Source: VRUE01 sp963796705
Lineage (GTDB): Bacteria; Actinomycetota; Thermoleophilia; Solirubrobacterales; 70-9
Assembly: GCA_963796705.1 (NCBI GenBank)
Contig: CAWCMK010000002.1
Coordinates: 310,001-374,000, forward strand
Length of the DNA stretch: 64,000 bases
Direction of reading: 5' to 3'
Below, piece by piece: positions 1 to 8,698 of the stretch. Made by a program: the position numbers and the translations under genes. The number at the start of each line of letters is the position of its first letter. The stretch's first letter is position 1. The notes under the pieces were generated by a model, which was not told the origin of the DNA, made no database searches, and was given only the letters and a program-made list of their open reading frames with translations.

Positions 1-746
1 TGGAGGCGCTCGCGCGAGCCGCCCTCGGCGCCTTCTACAGGGCCCCTTCGGTGGTGCTCTCCCCGAGTCCCGCCGCTGACCGTTCACTGATCGAGCTGGG
101 GGCCGACCCGGCCCGAATCGGACGCTGGGAGCGCGGCGTTGACGTCTCCCGTTTCGACCCCGGGAAGGGCGACCGCGGCGCCTTTCCGGGGGAGCTGAAG
201 GTGCTCTACGCCGGCCGCCTCACCCGCGAGAAGGGCTGCGATCTGCTGGCCGAGAGCTTCCTGCGCGCCCACGCCGTCGATCCTCGCCTGCACCTGCTGC
301 TGGCCGGCGGGGGGCCCGAGGAGCCCGAGCTCCGCGAGCGCCTCGGCGAGCATGCCACCTTCCTCGGCTGGCTCGATGGCGAGGAGCTGGCCCGCGCCTA
401 CGCGAGCGCTGACATCTTCCTCTTCTGCTCGCGCACGGACACCTATGGCCAGGTGGTCGTTGAGGCCGGGGCCAGCGGGCTGGCGATCGTCGCGGTCGCC
501 GAGGGCGGCCCCGCCTCGCTGATTGAGAACCGTCACACCGGAATGCTCTGTTCTTCGGACCCCGATCACGTCGCCGGTGCGGTGCTGCAGCTCGCCTCCT
601 CACCGCTGCTGCGCCGCCATCTCGGCTCCTCGGCCGCCCGCGCCTTCCGCGGACGCTCCTGGGAGCGGGCCTTGGAGCAGCTCGCCAGGGGCTACACGAG
701 GGCCCTCGCGGCTGGCGCCGAGCAAGCTGCCGCCCGCGCCGCCTGA
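1..746 (+). CDS. GT4-family glycosyltransferase, 3' part
   Basis: The reading frame is open from the first complete codon at position 3, so the gene begins before the window. What remains is the C-terminal Rossmann half of a GT-B glycosyltransferase. The motif YAGRLTREKGCDLL starts the nucleotide-sugar domain, and LLLAGGGPEEPEL and FLGWLDGEELARAYASAD follow in the order usual for family GT4. The retaining-enzyme donor motif is present as SRTDTYGQVVVEAGASGLA, with the E-x7-E type glutamate. The family moves a sugar from a nucleotide donor to a lipid or saccharide acceptor on the inner face of the membrane; mannosyl transfer to a phospholipid is a common role but cannot be fixed from this part. 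It ends 19 bases before the ppk start. Confidence 0.85.
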   Translation, partial: EALARAALGAFYRAPSVVLSPSPAADRSLIELGADPARIGRWERGVDVSRFDPGKGDRGAFPGELKVLYAGRLTREKGCDLLAESFLRAHAVDPRLHLLLAGGGPEEPELRERLGEHATFLGWLDGEELARAYASADIFLFCSRTDTYGQVVVEAGASGLAIVAVAEGGPASLIENRHTGMLCSSDPDHVAGAVLQLASSPLLRRHLGSSAARAFRGRSWERALEQLARGYTRALAAGAEQAAARAA

Positions 747-765
747 GCCTGCCGGAGAGCCCCTC

Positions 766-2862
766 GTGCCTCAGTACGATGGGCAGATCGACGATCCGAG
801 CCTCTATTTCAACCGCGAGCTCTCCTGGCTGGACTTCAACCAGCGGGTGCTCGAGCTCGCCGAGGATCCGAGCGTGCCGCTGCTTGAGCAGGTCCGCTTC
901 TGTTCGATCTACGCGTCGAACCTCGATGAGTTCTTCATGGTCAGGGTGGCGGGGCTGTTCGACCAGCTCGATGCCGGGATCGACGCCCGCGGCCCCGACG
1001 GGATGGCACCGGGAGAGCAGATCGACGCCATCCAGGCCCGGGTGCTGGAGCTCGACCGCCGCCTGCACAGCTGCTTTGAGGCGATGCTTCCCGAGCTCGA
1101 GCAACACGGGATACGGATCGTCTCCCTGGAGACCGCGACCGAGGCCGAGCGGCGGGAGATCGACGCCCGCTTTCACGAGCAGATCTTCCCCGCGCTGACG
1201 CCCCTGGTGATCGGGCTCGGCCGGCCTTTCCCCTACATCTCGAACCTCTCGCTGAGCCTCGGCGTGCTGCTGCGCGACCCCGAGAGCGGCACCGAGATCA
1301 TCGCCCGGGTCAAGGTGCCGAAGGAGCTGCTGGGGCGCTTCCTTGTGCTGGGCGAGGAGGGCACCGCCCTGGTGCCGCTCGAGGAGGCGATCGCCGCCAA
1401 TCTGGACAGCCTCTTCCCCGGCACCGAGGTGATCGACTACGGCTACTTCCGGGTCACCCGCGACGCCGACTTCAACGTTTCCGATGAGGCCGATGACCTC
1501 CTGCAGGCGGTCCAGGACGAGATCCGTCGGCGCCGCTTCGGCGAGGTTGTGCGCCTCGAGATCGCCGCCGCCATGAACCCGAAGCTGCGCGAACAGTTGA
1601 TCGAGGCGCTGCGGCTCGAGGAGCGGGAGGTCTATGACGTCGATGGGCTGATCGACTTCGGCGACCTCGGCACGATCGCCGATCTGCCGGGTGGGCAGGA
1701 GCTCTGCTACCCACCCTGGACGCCGGTCACCCAGGCGCGCCTCCAGGGAGAGGACGGTGAGCAGGTCGACATGTTCGCGACGATCCGCCAGGGCGACGTG
1801 CTCGTCCATCACCCCTATGACTCCTTCGGCAGCTCGGTCGAGCGTTTCGTCGACCAGGCCGTCGCCGACCCCAACGTCCTCGCGATCAAGCAGACGGTCT
1901 ACCGAACGAGCGACGACTCGCCCCTGGTGCCGGCGCTGATCCGGGCCTCCGAACGGGGCAAGCAGGCGGTCTGCATGGTTGAGCTCAAAGCCCGCTTTGA
2001 CGAGGAGGCCAACATCCACTGGGCCAAGTCGCTGGAGGAGGCCGGGGTCCACGTCGTCTACGGCATCCCCGGCCTCAAGACCCACGTCAAGGCGATCCTC
2101 GTTGCCCGTCGCGAGGGCGACAGGGTGCGCGAGTACGTCCACATCGGCACCGGCAACTACAACCCGACCACGGCCCGCCTCTATACCGACATCGGTCTCT
2201 TTACCGCCGATCCGGAGATCGGCGCCGACGTGGCCGAGATGTTCAACTTCCTGACCGGCTACGGGCGCCCGGCCCAGTATCGCAAGGTGCTCGTCTCCCC
2301 GACGACGATGCGCGAGCGCTTCGTCGCCGAGATCGAGGCGACGGTTAACGCCCACCGTGCCGGGCAGGAGGCGTGGATCGCGCTGAAGATGAACTCGCTC
2401 GTCGACGCGCGCTGCATCCAGGCGCTCTATGAAGCATCCCTGGCGGGCGTTCGCGTCGACCTCAACGTGCGCGGGATCTGCTGTCTGCGGCCCGGAGTTC
2501 CCGGCGTTTCGGAGAACATCCGCGTCGTCTCGATCGTCGGCCGCTTCCTCGAGCACTCGCGCGTATACGCCTTCCGGCGCGGCGAGGAAACGCGGGTGCT
2601 GATGGGCTCCGCGGACATGATGCCCCGCAACCTCGACAGCCGGGTCGAGCTGGTGGCGCCGGTCGAAGACGCCGAGCTGCGGGCCGAGCTGCTCGACGTC
2701 CTCGAGCGCTGCTTCGCGGACAACACCAATGCCTGGGGACTGGACGCGAGCGGCACCTGGCTGCGACTCGAACCGCTCGGCGAGCCCCGCAGCGTCCAGG
2801 CCGAGCTACGGGAGAAGCATTCGGCGCGCGCTGCGGAGCATTTGGCCGCCGCCGCGACCTGA
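766..2862 (+). CDS. ppk1: Polyphosphate kinase 1
   Basis: PPK1 makes long-chain polyphosphate from ATP, reversibly. The N-terminal domain opens with YFNRELSWLDFNQRV and SNLDEFFMVRVAGL, both typical of the family. The catalytic part carries IKQTVYRTS, then THVKAILVARR with the autophosphorylated histidine at about residue 439. YVHIGTGNYNPTTARLYTD and GSADMMPRNLDSRVEL follow. The frame stays open far upstream into the glycosyltransferase. I chose GTG at 766 because it is preceded by GGAG, gives 698 residues as usual for PPK1, and leaves the family N-terminus next to the start. The PhoU-like and Pit genes follow, so the cluster joins phosphate uptake with phosphate storage. Confidence 0.96.
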   Translation: MPQYDGQIDDPSLYFNRELSWLDFNQRVLELAEDPSVPLLEQVRFCSIYASNLDEFFMVRVAGLFDQLDAGIDARGPDGMAPGEQIDAIQARVLELDRRLHSCFEAMLPELEQHGIRIVSLETATEAERREIDARFHEQIFPALTPLVIGLGRPFPYISNLSLSLGVLLRDPESGTEIIARVKVPKELLGRFLVLGEEGTALVPLEEAIAANLDSLFPGTEVIDYGYFRVTRDADFNVSDEADDLLQAVQDEIRRRRFGEVVRLEIAAAMNPKLREQLIEALRLEEREVYDVDGLIDFGDLGTIADLPGGQELCYPPWTPVTQARLQGEDGEQVDMFATIRQGDVLVHHPYDSFGSSVERFVDQAVADPNVLAIKQTVYRTSDDSPLVPALIRASERGKQAVCMVELKARFDEEANIHWAKSLEEAGVHVVYGIPGLKTHVKAILVARREGDRVREYVHIGTGNYNPTTARLYTDIGLFTADPEIGADVAEMFNFLTGYGRPAQYRKVLVSPTTMRERFVAEIEATVNAHRAGQEAWIALKMNSLVDARCIQALYEASLAGVRVDLNVRGICCLRPGVPGVSENIRVVSIVGRFLEHSRVYAFRRGEETRVLMGSADMMPRNLDSRVELVAPVEDAELRAELLDVLERCFADNTNAWGLDASGTWLRLEPLGEPRSVQAELREKHSARAAEHLAAAAT

Positions 2863-2901
2863 GCCGAGGCGGGGCTTGACCGGCCAATAGGATGAGAAGC
2901 G

Positions 2902-3522
2902 GTGGCGCGCCTATCCCTACGCCCGCGTGACAGCGGCTTCTTTGAGCTCTTTATCGAGGCGGGTCAGAACTCGCTGACAGCGGCTCGGTTGCTCGACGAG
3001 ATGATGAGCAACTGGCCCGATGAGGGCGAGCTCGGGCGCGAGGTTCTGAAGGCCGAGCAGGAAGGTGACCGGATCACCCACGACATCATCCAACGCCTCA
3101 ACTCGACCTTCGTCACGCCGATCGACCGCGAGGACATCTACGGACTGGCGACCCGCATGGACGACATCGTCGACTACACCGAGGAGGCCGCAGACTTTCT
3201 GGCGCTCTACAAGATCGAGGCACCGATGAGCCAGGCCCAGGCGCTGACCAGGGTGCTGGTAGCCGCCTGTGAGCAGCTCGCCGAGGGTCTTGAGCAGCTT
3301 CCCGACTTCAAGGGCCTGGACAGGTACTGGATCGAGATCCACCGCCTCGAGAACGAGGGCGACCGGATCTCCCGCGACGCCGTCGCCTCGCTCTTTTCCA
3401 ACGGGATCGATCCGATGGTGGTGATCCGCTGGAAGGACATGTTCGCGGTTCTCGAGGAGGCGATCGACGCGACCGAGACGGCCGCGCAGATCCTCGAGGG
3501 CATAGTGATCAAGAACTCGTGA
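2902..3522 (+). CDS. PhoU-like DUF47 protein, Pit accessory
   Basis: This 206-residue, all-helical protein belongs to the DUF47/PhoU-like family (TIGR00153 type), which is usually encoded next to low-affinity Pit phosphate transporters and is thought to control them. It has two similar halves. Each has an ExEGDRI-type metal-binding motif: EQEGDRITHDII near residue 55 and ENEGDRISRDAV near residue 150. These match the acidic metal clusters of PhoU-fold proteins. The GTG start at 2902 follows a purine-rich stretch. The Pit gene starts only 4 bases after the stop, so the two are almost surely co-transcribed and act together at the membrane. Confidence 0.9.
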   Translation: MARLSLRPRDSGFFELFIEAGQNSLTAARLLDEMMSNWPDEGELGREVLKAEQEGDRITHDIIQRLNSTFVTPIDREDIYGLATRMDDIVDYTEEAADFLALYKIEAPMSQAQALTRVLVAACEQLAEGLEQLPDFKGLDRYWIEIHRLENEGDRISRDAVASLFSNGIDPMVVIRWKDMFAVLEEAIDATETAAQILEGIVIKNS

Positions 3523-3526
3523 GCGC

Positions 3527-4624
3527 GTGACCTCGGACCTCGTCATGGTTGTCGCGATCTGTGCGGCCCTGGCGTTCGCGTTCAGCAACGGATTCCACGA
3601 CACCTTTGACGTGATCTCGACCGCCGTCTCGACCGGGGCGGCGCCGCCACAGGTGGCGATCACGATCGCCGCCCTGCTGAACTTCGCGGGGGCCTTCATC
3701 TCCGTCGCCGTCGCCGCGACCATCGCCCGGGACGTGGTCGACGTCGCCGCGATCACACCGGGCGTGGTTTTCGCCGGGCTGATCGGGGCAATCGCCTGGA
3801 ATCTCGCGACCTGGCGCCTCGGGGTCCCGTCGAGTTCCTCGCACGCACTGATCGGCGGCCTCGTGGGGGCGACGCTGGCCGCGGCGGGCACCGGCGCCGT
3901 GATCGGCGGCGGCCTGCTCGACAAGGTCCTGCTGCCGGCGCTGCTGGCGCCGTTGGCGGCATTCCTCTTGGCCGCACTGGCGATCCTCCTCATCTACCGA
4001 TTGGCGGGTCACCGTCGTCCGGTTCCGGTGGGCCGCTTCTTCCGGCGCGGACAGATTCTCACCGGCTGTCTGCTGGCAATCGGCCACGGCGCGAACGACG
4101 CCCAAAAGACAATGGGGGTGATCGTCTTGGCGATGGTCGCCAACGGCAGTCTCGCGGCCGATGCCAACCCGCCCTTCTGGGCGATCGCCGCCGCGGGGGC
4201 GGCGATCGCCCTCGGTACCTACAGCGGTGGCTGGCGGATCATGCGATCGAGCGGCGGCGCCCGGATCATCAAGATGGATGCCGCCCAGGGATTCTCAGCG
4301 CAGGGGGCCGGTGCGATTGCAATCCTGGCCGCGACCTTTCTCGGCTTCCCGATCTCCTCGACCCACGCGATCAGTGGCGGCGTGATGGGGGCGGGCACCG
4401 CACGGCCTGTTTCGGCGGTGCGCTGGGGCATTGCGGGGAACATCGTCACCGCCTGGCTCCTGACCCTGCCGGCCTCCGCGGCGATCGGCGCCGCCGCCTA
4501 CGGGATGGCCCGCGCCTTTGGTACCGGCCCCCTGGGGCCAATCGTCGTCGCGCTGCTCGGCCTGCTGGTGGTGGCCCTCGCTTTCGGGCGACGTTCGGCG
4601 ATGTCCGGAGCGCTATCGGCGTAA
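3527..4624 (+). CDS. pit: Pit-family inorganic phosphate transporter
   Basis: This 365-residue integral membrane protein has about ten hydrophobic segments. It shows both copies of the Pit signature: FSNGFHDTFDVISTAVSTGA near the N-terminus and GHGANDAQKTMGVI in the second half. Two SS(S/T)HAL/HAI elements (PSSSSHALIGG and ISSTHAISGG) are also typical. The family imports phosphate, usually as a neutral metal-phosphate complex, with protons. The GTG start lies 4 bases after the PhoU-like gene, so this is a transporter-regulator pair. The preceding polyphosphate kinase gives a sink for the phosphate. Confidence 0.94.
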   Translation: MTSDLVMVVAICAALAFAFSNGFHDTFDVISTAVSTGAAPPQVAITIAALLNFAGAFISVAVAATIARDVVDVAAITPGVVFAGLIGAIAWNLATWRLGVPSSSSHALIGGLVGATLAAAGTGAVIGGGLLDKVLLPALLAPLAAFLLAALAILLIYRLAGHRRPVPVGRFFRRGQILTGCLLAIGHGANDAQKTMGVIVLAMVANGSLAADANPPFWAIAAAGAAIALGTYSGGWRIMRSSGGARIIKMDAAQGFSAQGAGAIAILAATFLGFPISSTHAISGGVMGAGTARPVSAVRWGIAGNIVTAWLLTLPASAAIGAAAYGMARAFGTGPLGPIVVALLGLLVVALAFGRRSAMSGALSA

Positions 4625-4634
4625 AATCTGGGCC

Positions 4635-4988
4635 ATGCGCAACGTGCGCAATGTCGCGATCGTGATGCTCCTGGCGTTCCTGGTCGCCTTCGCCCCACAT
4701 GGAGGCAACGCGGCCGATGCCGTGCTCACGGCGATCACGATGACCTTCCTCGGCGCGATCACCTGGACCATCTATGTCTTTGGCCGCGAGAACCAGCTGA
4801 CCCTGGCCAGCCTCAGCGATGGCCGCCGCGCGGTCCTCTATGGGGCGCTGGGGATGATCAGCCTGCTGATCGCGGGCAGCGAAGAACTGTTCTCCACCGG
4901 TGGGGGGACGCTCGCCTGGATCCTCCTGCTCGCCGGCTCGATCGTCGCGATCTACCTGGTCTGGCGGGAAGCCACCACCTACAGCTGA
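4635..4988 (+). CDS. Small integral membrane protein, unknown function
   Basis: I do not recognise this 117-residue protein. It has a short basic N-terminus (MRNVRNVA) and four strongly hydrophobic segments, roughly residues 6-24, 28-45, 65-83 and 91-109, with charged loops between them. The frame is open further upstream inside pit. ATG at 4635 is the first start outside that gene and puts a positively charged stretch before the first membrane segment. It lies 10 bases after pit and could be co-transcribed with it, but nothing shows a role in phosphate transport. Confidence 0.7.
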   Translation: MRNVRNVAIVMLLAFLVAFAPHGGNAADAVLTAITMTFLGAITWTIYVFGRENQLTLASLSDGRRAVLYGALGMISLLIAGSEELFSTGGGTLAWILLLAGSIVAIYLVWREATTYS

Positions 4989-5086
4989 GCCCACCCGGTG
5001 TAGGCCACAGGTTCGCTTTCAGCGCGCCGCGCCGCTCTCGGGCTTTAACCCGCGGCCGCGGTCGACCTCTCCGCCGGCGGCCCCCC

Positions 5087-5502
5087 TCAGTCGATTACGG
5101 CGTTCCTCTGGTGGACGACCTCACCGGCGGAGAATTCGGTCAGCTGTTCGATCCTGTATTCGAGCGGCGGCGTGGCCTTGCCGCGGTCGAGGTGTGTCGA
5201 CCTCGCTGAGCGCAGGACCGTTCCCCGACGCGGCTCTCGGAGCTCTGAAGTCTCGATCGCACTTTCAAATCGAGCGGCGATGCCCCGAAAAAAAACAGCG
5301 CCGCGGCCCTCCCCTGAATCGGTTCGGCGCCCGGCAGCTTCGCGGGCGGCTCGTAGTGGACGACCTCGGCGAAGGGGGCAAAGACGGAGTCGAGATCACC
5401 GCGGTTGAAGGCTCGCTCGGCATGGCCGAACGCGGTAAAGAGGACCCGGCGCCGTAGTGGACCCGGCGAGGCGAGGACCGCCCTTAGCAGCATTCGTCTC
5501 AT
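5087..5502 (-). pseudogene. SnoaL-like (NTF2-fold) protein gene, frameshifted
   Basis: From ATG at 5502 the minus strand encodes a recognisable SnoaL-like start, with AERAFNRGDLDSVFAPFAEV followed by HYEPPAKLPGAEPIQGR, as in small polyketide-cyclase-like and DUF4440-like proteins. The frame breaks at a run of eight A (5288-5295, T on the coding strand). In another frame the protein resumes as RGIAARFESAIETSELREP and finishes with LEYRIEQLTEFSAGEVVHQ before a stop at 5087. One extra T in the run would restore a continuous protein of about 138 residues. This is either a recent pseudogene or a homopolymer error in the sequence. Function is unknown. Confidence 0.75.
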
Positions 5503-5740
5503 CCGCGAATTCGCTCCCTCACCCGTTCCCAGTCTCTTCTCGCAGAACTTGGCACTGATGATCACGAACCCCTGCAGTCAGTGCCCGCCGCTTCCCGTCG
5601 GGGGCCACGCGGACCCCTCGCCCGCGCTCGCGGCTCGCGTCTCGTTCCGCTCGCCCGATGGGTCGCCCGATCGATCCCCGAGATGCGCAATGGGGGAAAA
5701 CCCGGATGGCCGCCCGCTCCAGGGAGAGTAGTTTCGCCTC

Positions 5741-6340
5741 ATGGAGGGCTCTCGAGCCAGGTTCGAGATTCGCGTTCACGGCCGCGGCGGTCAGGGCGTG
5801 GTCACCGCCGCCGAGCTTCTCTCGGTGGCCGCCTTCGACGAGGGCGTCCACGCGCAGGCCTTCCCGAGCTTCGGCTCGGAGCGGATGGGGGCGCCGGTGG
5901 TCGCCTTCTGCCGTTTTTCAGAGGTGCCGATCAGGACCAGAGAACCCGTCACCGAGCCCGACGCGCTGATCGTCCAGGACCCCACCCTCCTGCACCAGGT
6001 CGAGCTGTTCAGCGGCGTCCGCGAGGACGGTTACCTGCTGATCAACAGCGGCCGCGGTCTCGGCGAGCTCGGCCTGGCGGAGCTCGCCGAACGTTTCGCC
6101 CCGGGGCGAGCCCTGACGGTCCCGGCGGGGGAGATCGCCCGCGCGCGCCTCGGCCGGCCGCTGCCCAATGCGGCGCTGCTCGGTGGCTTCGCCGCGCTGA
6201 CGGGGCGGCTGCGTCTGGACTCCGTCCTCGATGCGATCCGCGGACGCTTCCGCGGCGCCGCCGGAGAGGACAATGCGGCCGCGGCCGGTGCATGCTTTGA
6301 GGAGGTCGGCCGACGGGTCGGGGAGGCAACCGGTGCTTAG
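5741..6340 (+). CDS. 2-oxoacid:acceptor oxidoreductase, gamma subunit
   Basis: This 199-residue protein matches the gamma subunit (PorG/KorC type) of 2-oxoacid:ferredoxin oxidoreductases. Its signature is IRVHGRGGQGVVTAAELL near the N-terminus, followed by FPSFGSERMGAPVVAF. The gamma subunit closes over the catalytic alpha and beta subunits and takes part in coenzyme A binding. The complex converts a 2-oxoacid plus CoA into acyl-CoA, CO2 and reduced ferredoxin. The next gene (alpha) starts inside its last codons, which indicates translational coupling. The 2-oxoacid used (pyruvate, 2-oxoglutarate or a branched-chain acid) cannot be read from the sequence. Confidence 0.93.
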   Translation: MEGSRARFEIRVHGRGGQGVVTAAELLSVAAFDEGVHAQAFPSFGSERMGAPVVAFCRFSEVPIRTREPVTEPDALIVQDPTLLHQVELFSGVREDGYLLINSGRGLGELGLAELAERFAPGRALTVPAGEIARARLGRPLPNAALLGGFAALTGRLRLDSVLDAIRGRFRGAAGEDNAAAAGACFEEVGRRVGEATGA

Positions 6341-7586
6341 GCAGATGGAGGGCTCCGCGGCGGTCGCCGAGACGGTCGCGCTCTGCCGCCCGGAGGTTGT
6401 CTGCGCCTACCCGATCTCTCCCCAGACACATATCGTCGAGGGCCTCTCCGATCTCGTCCGCGAGGGCCGACTGCAGCCCTGCGAGTACATGATGGTCGAG
6501 TCTGAGTTCGCGGCGATGTCCGTCTGCATCGGTGCCTCCGCCGCCGGCGCCCGCCCCTACACGGCGACCGCCAGCCAGGGTCTCCTCTACATGGCGGAGG
6601 CTCTCTTCAACGCCTCGGGGCTCGGGCTGCCGATCGTGATGACGGTCGCCAACCGAGCGGTCGGCTCACCGATCAATATCTGGAACGACCACAGCGACTC
6701 CATGTCTCAGCGCGACTGTGGCTGGCTGCAGCTTTATGCCGAGACCAACCAGGAGGCCGCCGATCTCCACGTCCAGGCTTTCCGAATCGCCGAGCACCTC
6801 TCCCTGCCGGTGATGGTTTGCATGGACGGTTTCATCCTCACCCATGCCTACGAGGAGATCGACGTGCCCGAGGCCGCCATGGTCGACGCCTTTCTGCCGG
6901 CGCTCGAGCCGCGCCAGGTGCTCGACCCGGCTGAGCCGATGACGATCGGCGCGATGGTCGGCCCCGAGGCGTTCGCCGAGGTCAAGTACCTGGCCCACGC
7001 CAAGCAGATGCAGGCGCTTGACGTGATCCCCGAGGTCGCCGCAGAGTTCGAGGCCTCCTTCGGGCGGCCCTCGGGCGGCTTGCTGCGCGGCTACCGGATC
7101 GATGACGCCGAGACGGTCATCGTCGCGCTCGGCTCGGTCCTGGGGACGATCGAGGACACGGTCGATCAGATGCGCGAGGAGGGGATTGCGATCGGCGTCC
7201 TGGCGATCAAGTCATTCCGCCCCTTCCCGCTGGAGGAGGTGCGAGCCGCCTTGGCTCAGGCGGCACGTGTTCTCGTGCTCGAGAAGGCGCTCGCCGTCGG
7301 CGTTGGCGGCATCGTTTCGGCCAATGTGCGGATGGCTCTCTCCGGATTGCGCCTGCACGGCTACACGGTGATCGCCGGACTCGGCGGCAGGGCGATCACG
7401 GGTGCCTCGCTGCGCGGCCTGTTCGATGATGCCGTCGCGGACCGGCTCGAGCCCCTGAGCTTCCTCGACATGAACTGGGAGCGGGTCCGCGCGGAGCTCG
7501 ACCGTATGAAGCAAGGCGGGCGCAGCGGACCTCACGCCGAGAACATCCTGCGCGAAGCGGGGATCGTCGCCGCGAGGCCTCACTGA
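6333..7586 (+). CDS. porA: 2-oxoacid:ferredoxin oxidoreductase, alpha subunit
   Basis: This is the 417-residue alpha subunit of a pyruvate-type 2-oxoacid:ferredoxin oxidoreductase. Family markers are the start QMEGSAAVAETVALC, then AYPISPQTHIVEGLSDLV, EYMMVESEFAAMSVCIGAS and ARPYTATASQGLLYMAEAL. Domain II contains the EKALAVGVGGI type motif. The frame is open upstream, but GTG at 6333 is preceded by GGGAGG and overlaps the gamma stop by 8 bases, which fits an operon with coupled translation. Gene order gamma-alpha-beta-flavoprotein suggests one multi-subunit enzyme. The symbol is by family and the substrate is unproven. Confidence 0.93.
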   Translation: MLRQMEGSAAVAETVALCRPEVVCAYPISPQTHIVEGLSDLVREGRLQPCEYMMVESEFAAMSVCIGASAAGARPYTATASQGLLYMAEALFNASGLGLPIVMTVANRAVGSPINIWNDHSDSMSQRDCGWLQLYAETNQEAADLHVQAFRIAEHLSLPVMVCMDGFILTHAYEEIDVPEAAMVDAFLPALEPRQVLDPAEPMTIGAMVGPEAFAEVKYLAHAKQMQALDVIPEVAAEFEASFGRPSGGLLRGYRIDDAETVIVALGSVLGTIEDTVDQMREEGIAIGVLAIKSFRPFPLEEVRAALAQAARVLVLEKALAVGVGGIVSANVRMALSGLRLHGYTVIAGLGGRAITGASLRGLFDDAVADRLEPLSFLDMNWERVRAELDRMKQGGRSGPHAENILREAGIVAARPH

Positions 7587-8698
7587 TGGAGCGGCACCCA
7601 GAGACCGGCTCCACCCGGGCGGATGGCACGGGCACCACGACCCCGGCGGGCGGCGAGGGTGAGGCCGCCCAGCGCCACCAGCGCGTGCGCTTCTATCAGG
7701 TCGGAAGCAATGTGATCGGCAACCGCTTGCTCGACCCCGAGCAGCGCACCGTGCAGGCCCGGATGGATCGCTCAAACTCGATCACCTGCGGGCACCGTGC
7801 CTGCCGCGGCTGTGGCGAGGTGCTGGGCGCCCGCTACGTGCTCGACGCGGCGATGCGGGCAACCGGAGGAAAGCTGGTCGCCGCCAACGCGACGGGCTGC
7901 CTTGAGGTCTTCTCGACCCCCTTCCCTGAGAGCTCCTGGCAGCTGCCCTGGATCCACTCGCTTTTCGGCAACGCACCCGCTGTCGCCAGCGGCGTGGCGG
8001 CGGCGCTGCGCGCAAAGGGACGCGAGGACATCCGCGTCATCGGCCAGGGAGGAGACGGAGGCACGGTCGATATCGGCTTCGGCTGCCTCTCGGGGATGTT
8101 CGAGCGCGGCGATGACGTGCTGTTCGTCTGCTATGACAACGAGGCCTATATGAACACCGGCGTGCAGCGCTCCGGGGCGACGCCGCCGGCGGCCCGCACG
8201 GCCAACACGAAGCCGCTCGGCGCTCACCCCGGCAATGACTTCGGCCAGGGCAAGGACGTGCCACGGATAGCGATGGCGCACGGAATTCCCTACGTCGCGA
8301 CGGCGACCGTCGCCGAGCAGCACGACCTGGAGCGCAAGGTCGAGACCGCGATGGGCATGCGCGGCGCCCGCTATCTCCACGTCTTCGTCCCCTGCCCGCT
8401 CGGTTGGGGCTCAGAGCCGCGCGACACGATCAAGCTGGCGCGGCTCGTCAAGGAGAGCGGCCTCTTCCCGGTGTATGAGGCGATCGAGGGCCAGGTGGTC
8501 GGCGTGTCCAAGATCCGCCGCCGCGTCCCGGTAGAGGAGTACTTGCGCCCGCAGCGTCGCTACGCGCACCTCTTCGGCGAGCGGCCCAACACCGAGGTGC
8601 TGAGGCGACTGCAGGAGATCGCCGACCGCAACATCCGCGAGTTCGACCTGCTCGACGAGGACCGGGCTGAGCCGCCAATCGACGGGCAGGTCCGATGA
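7586..8698 (+). CDS. porB: 2-oxoacid:ferredoxin oxidoreductase, beta subunit
   Basis: This 370-residue beta subunit binds thiamine diphosphate and an Fe-S cluster. The N-terminal part has HRACRGCGEVLGARY, as in PorB. The ThDP fold is marked by NATGCLEVFSTPFPESSW and by the Mg/ThDP motif GQGGDGGTVDIGFGCLSG ending at DNEAYMNTGVQRSG. The last stretch of PorB, with TPPAARTANTKPLG, is also present. The first 60 residues carry an unusual low-complexity N-terminal extension before the conserved core. ATG at 7586 overlaps the alpha stop in TGATG form. It is the second catalytic half of the operon enzyme. Confidence 0.93.
   Translation: MERHPETGSTRADGTGTTTPAGGEGEAAQRHQRVRFYQVGSNVIGNRLLDPEQRTVQARMDRSNSITCGHRACRGCGEVLGARYVLDAAMRATGGKLVAANATGCLEVFSTPFPESSWQLPWIHSLFGNAPAVASGVAAALRAKGREDIRVIGQGGDGGTVDIGFGCLSGMFERGDDVLFVCYDNEAYMNTGVQRSGATPPAARTANTKPLGAHPGNDFGQGKDVPRIAMAHGIPYVATATVAEQHDLERKVETAMGMRGARYLHVFVPCPLGWGSEPRDTIKLARLVKESGLFPVYEAIEGQVVGVSKIRRRVPVEEYLRPQRRYAHLFGERPNTEVLRRLQEIADRNIREFDLLDEDRAEPPIDGQVR

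Noticed and set aside
220..2556. Long open frame on the minus strand across ppk1 (about 780 codons)
   Set aside because: It is a shadow of the strong ppk1 frame; it has no family match, and high-GC codon bias explains the lack of stops.
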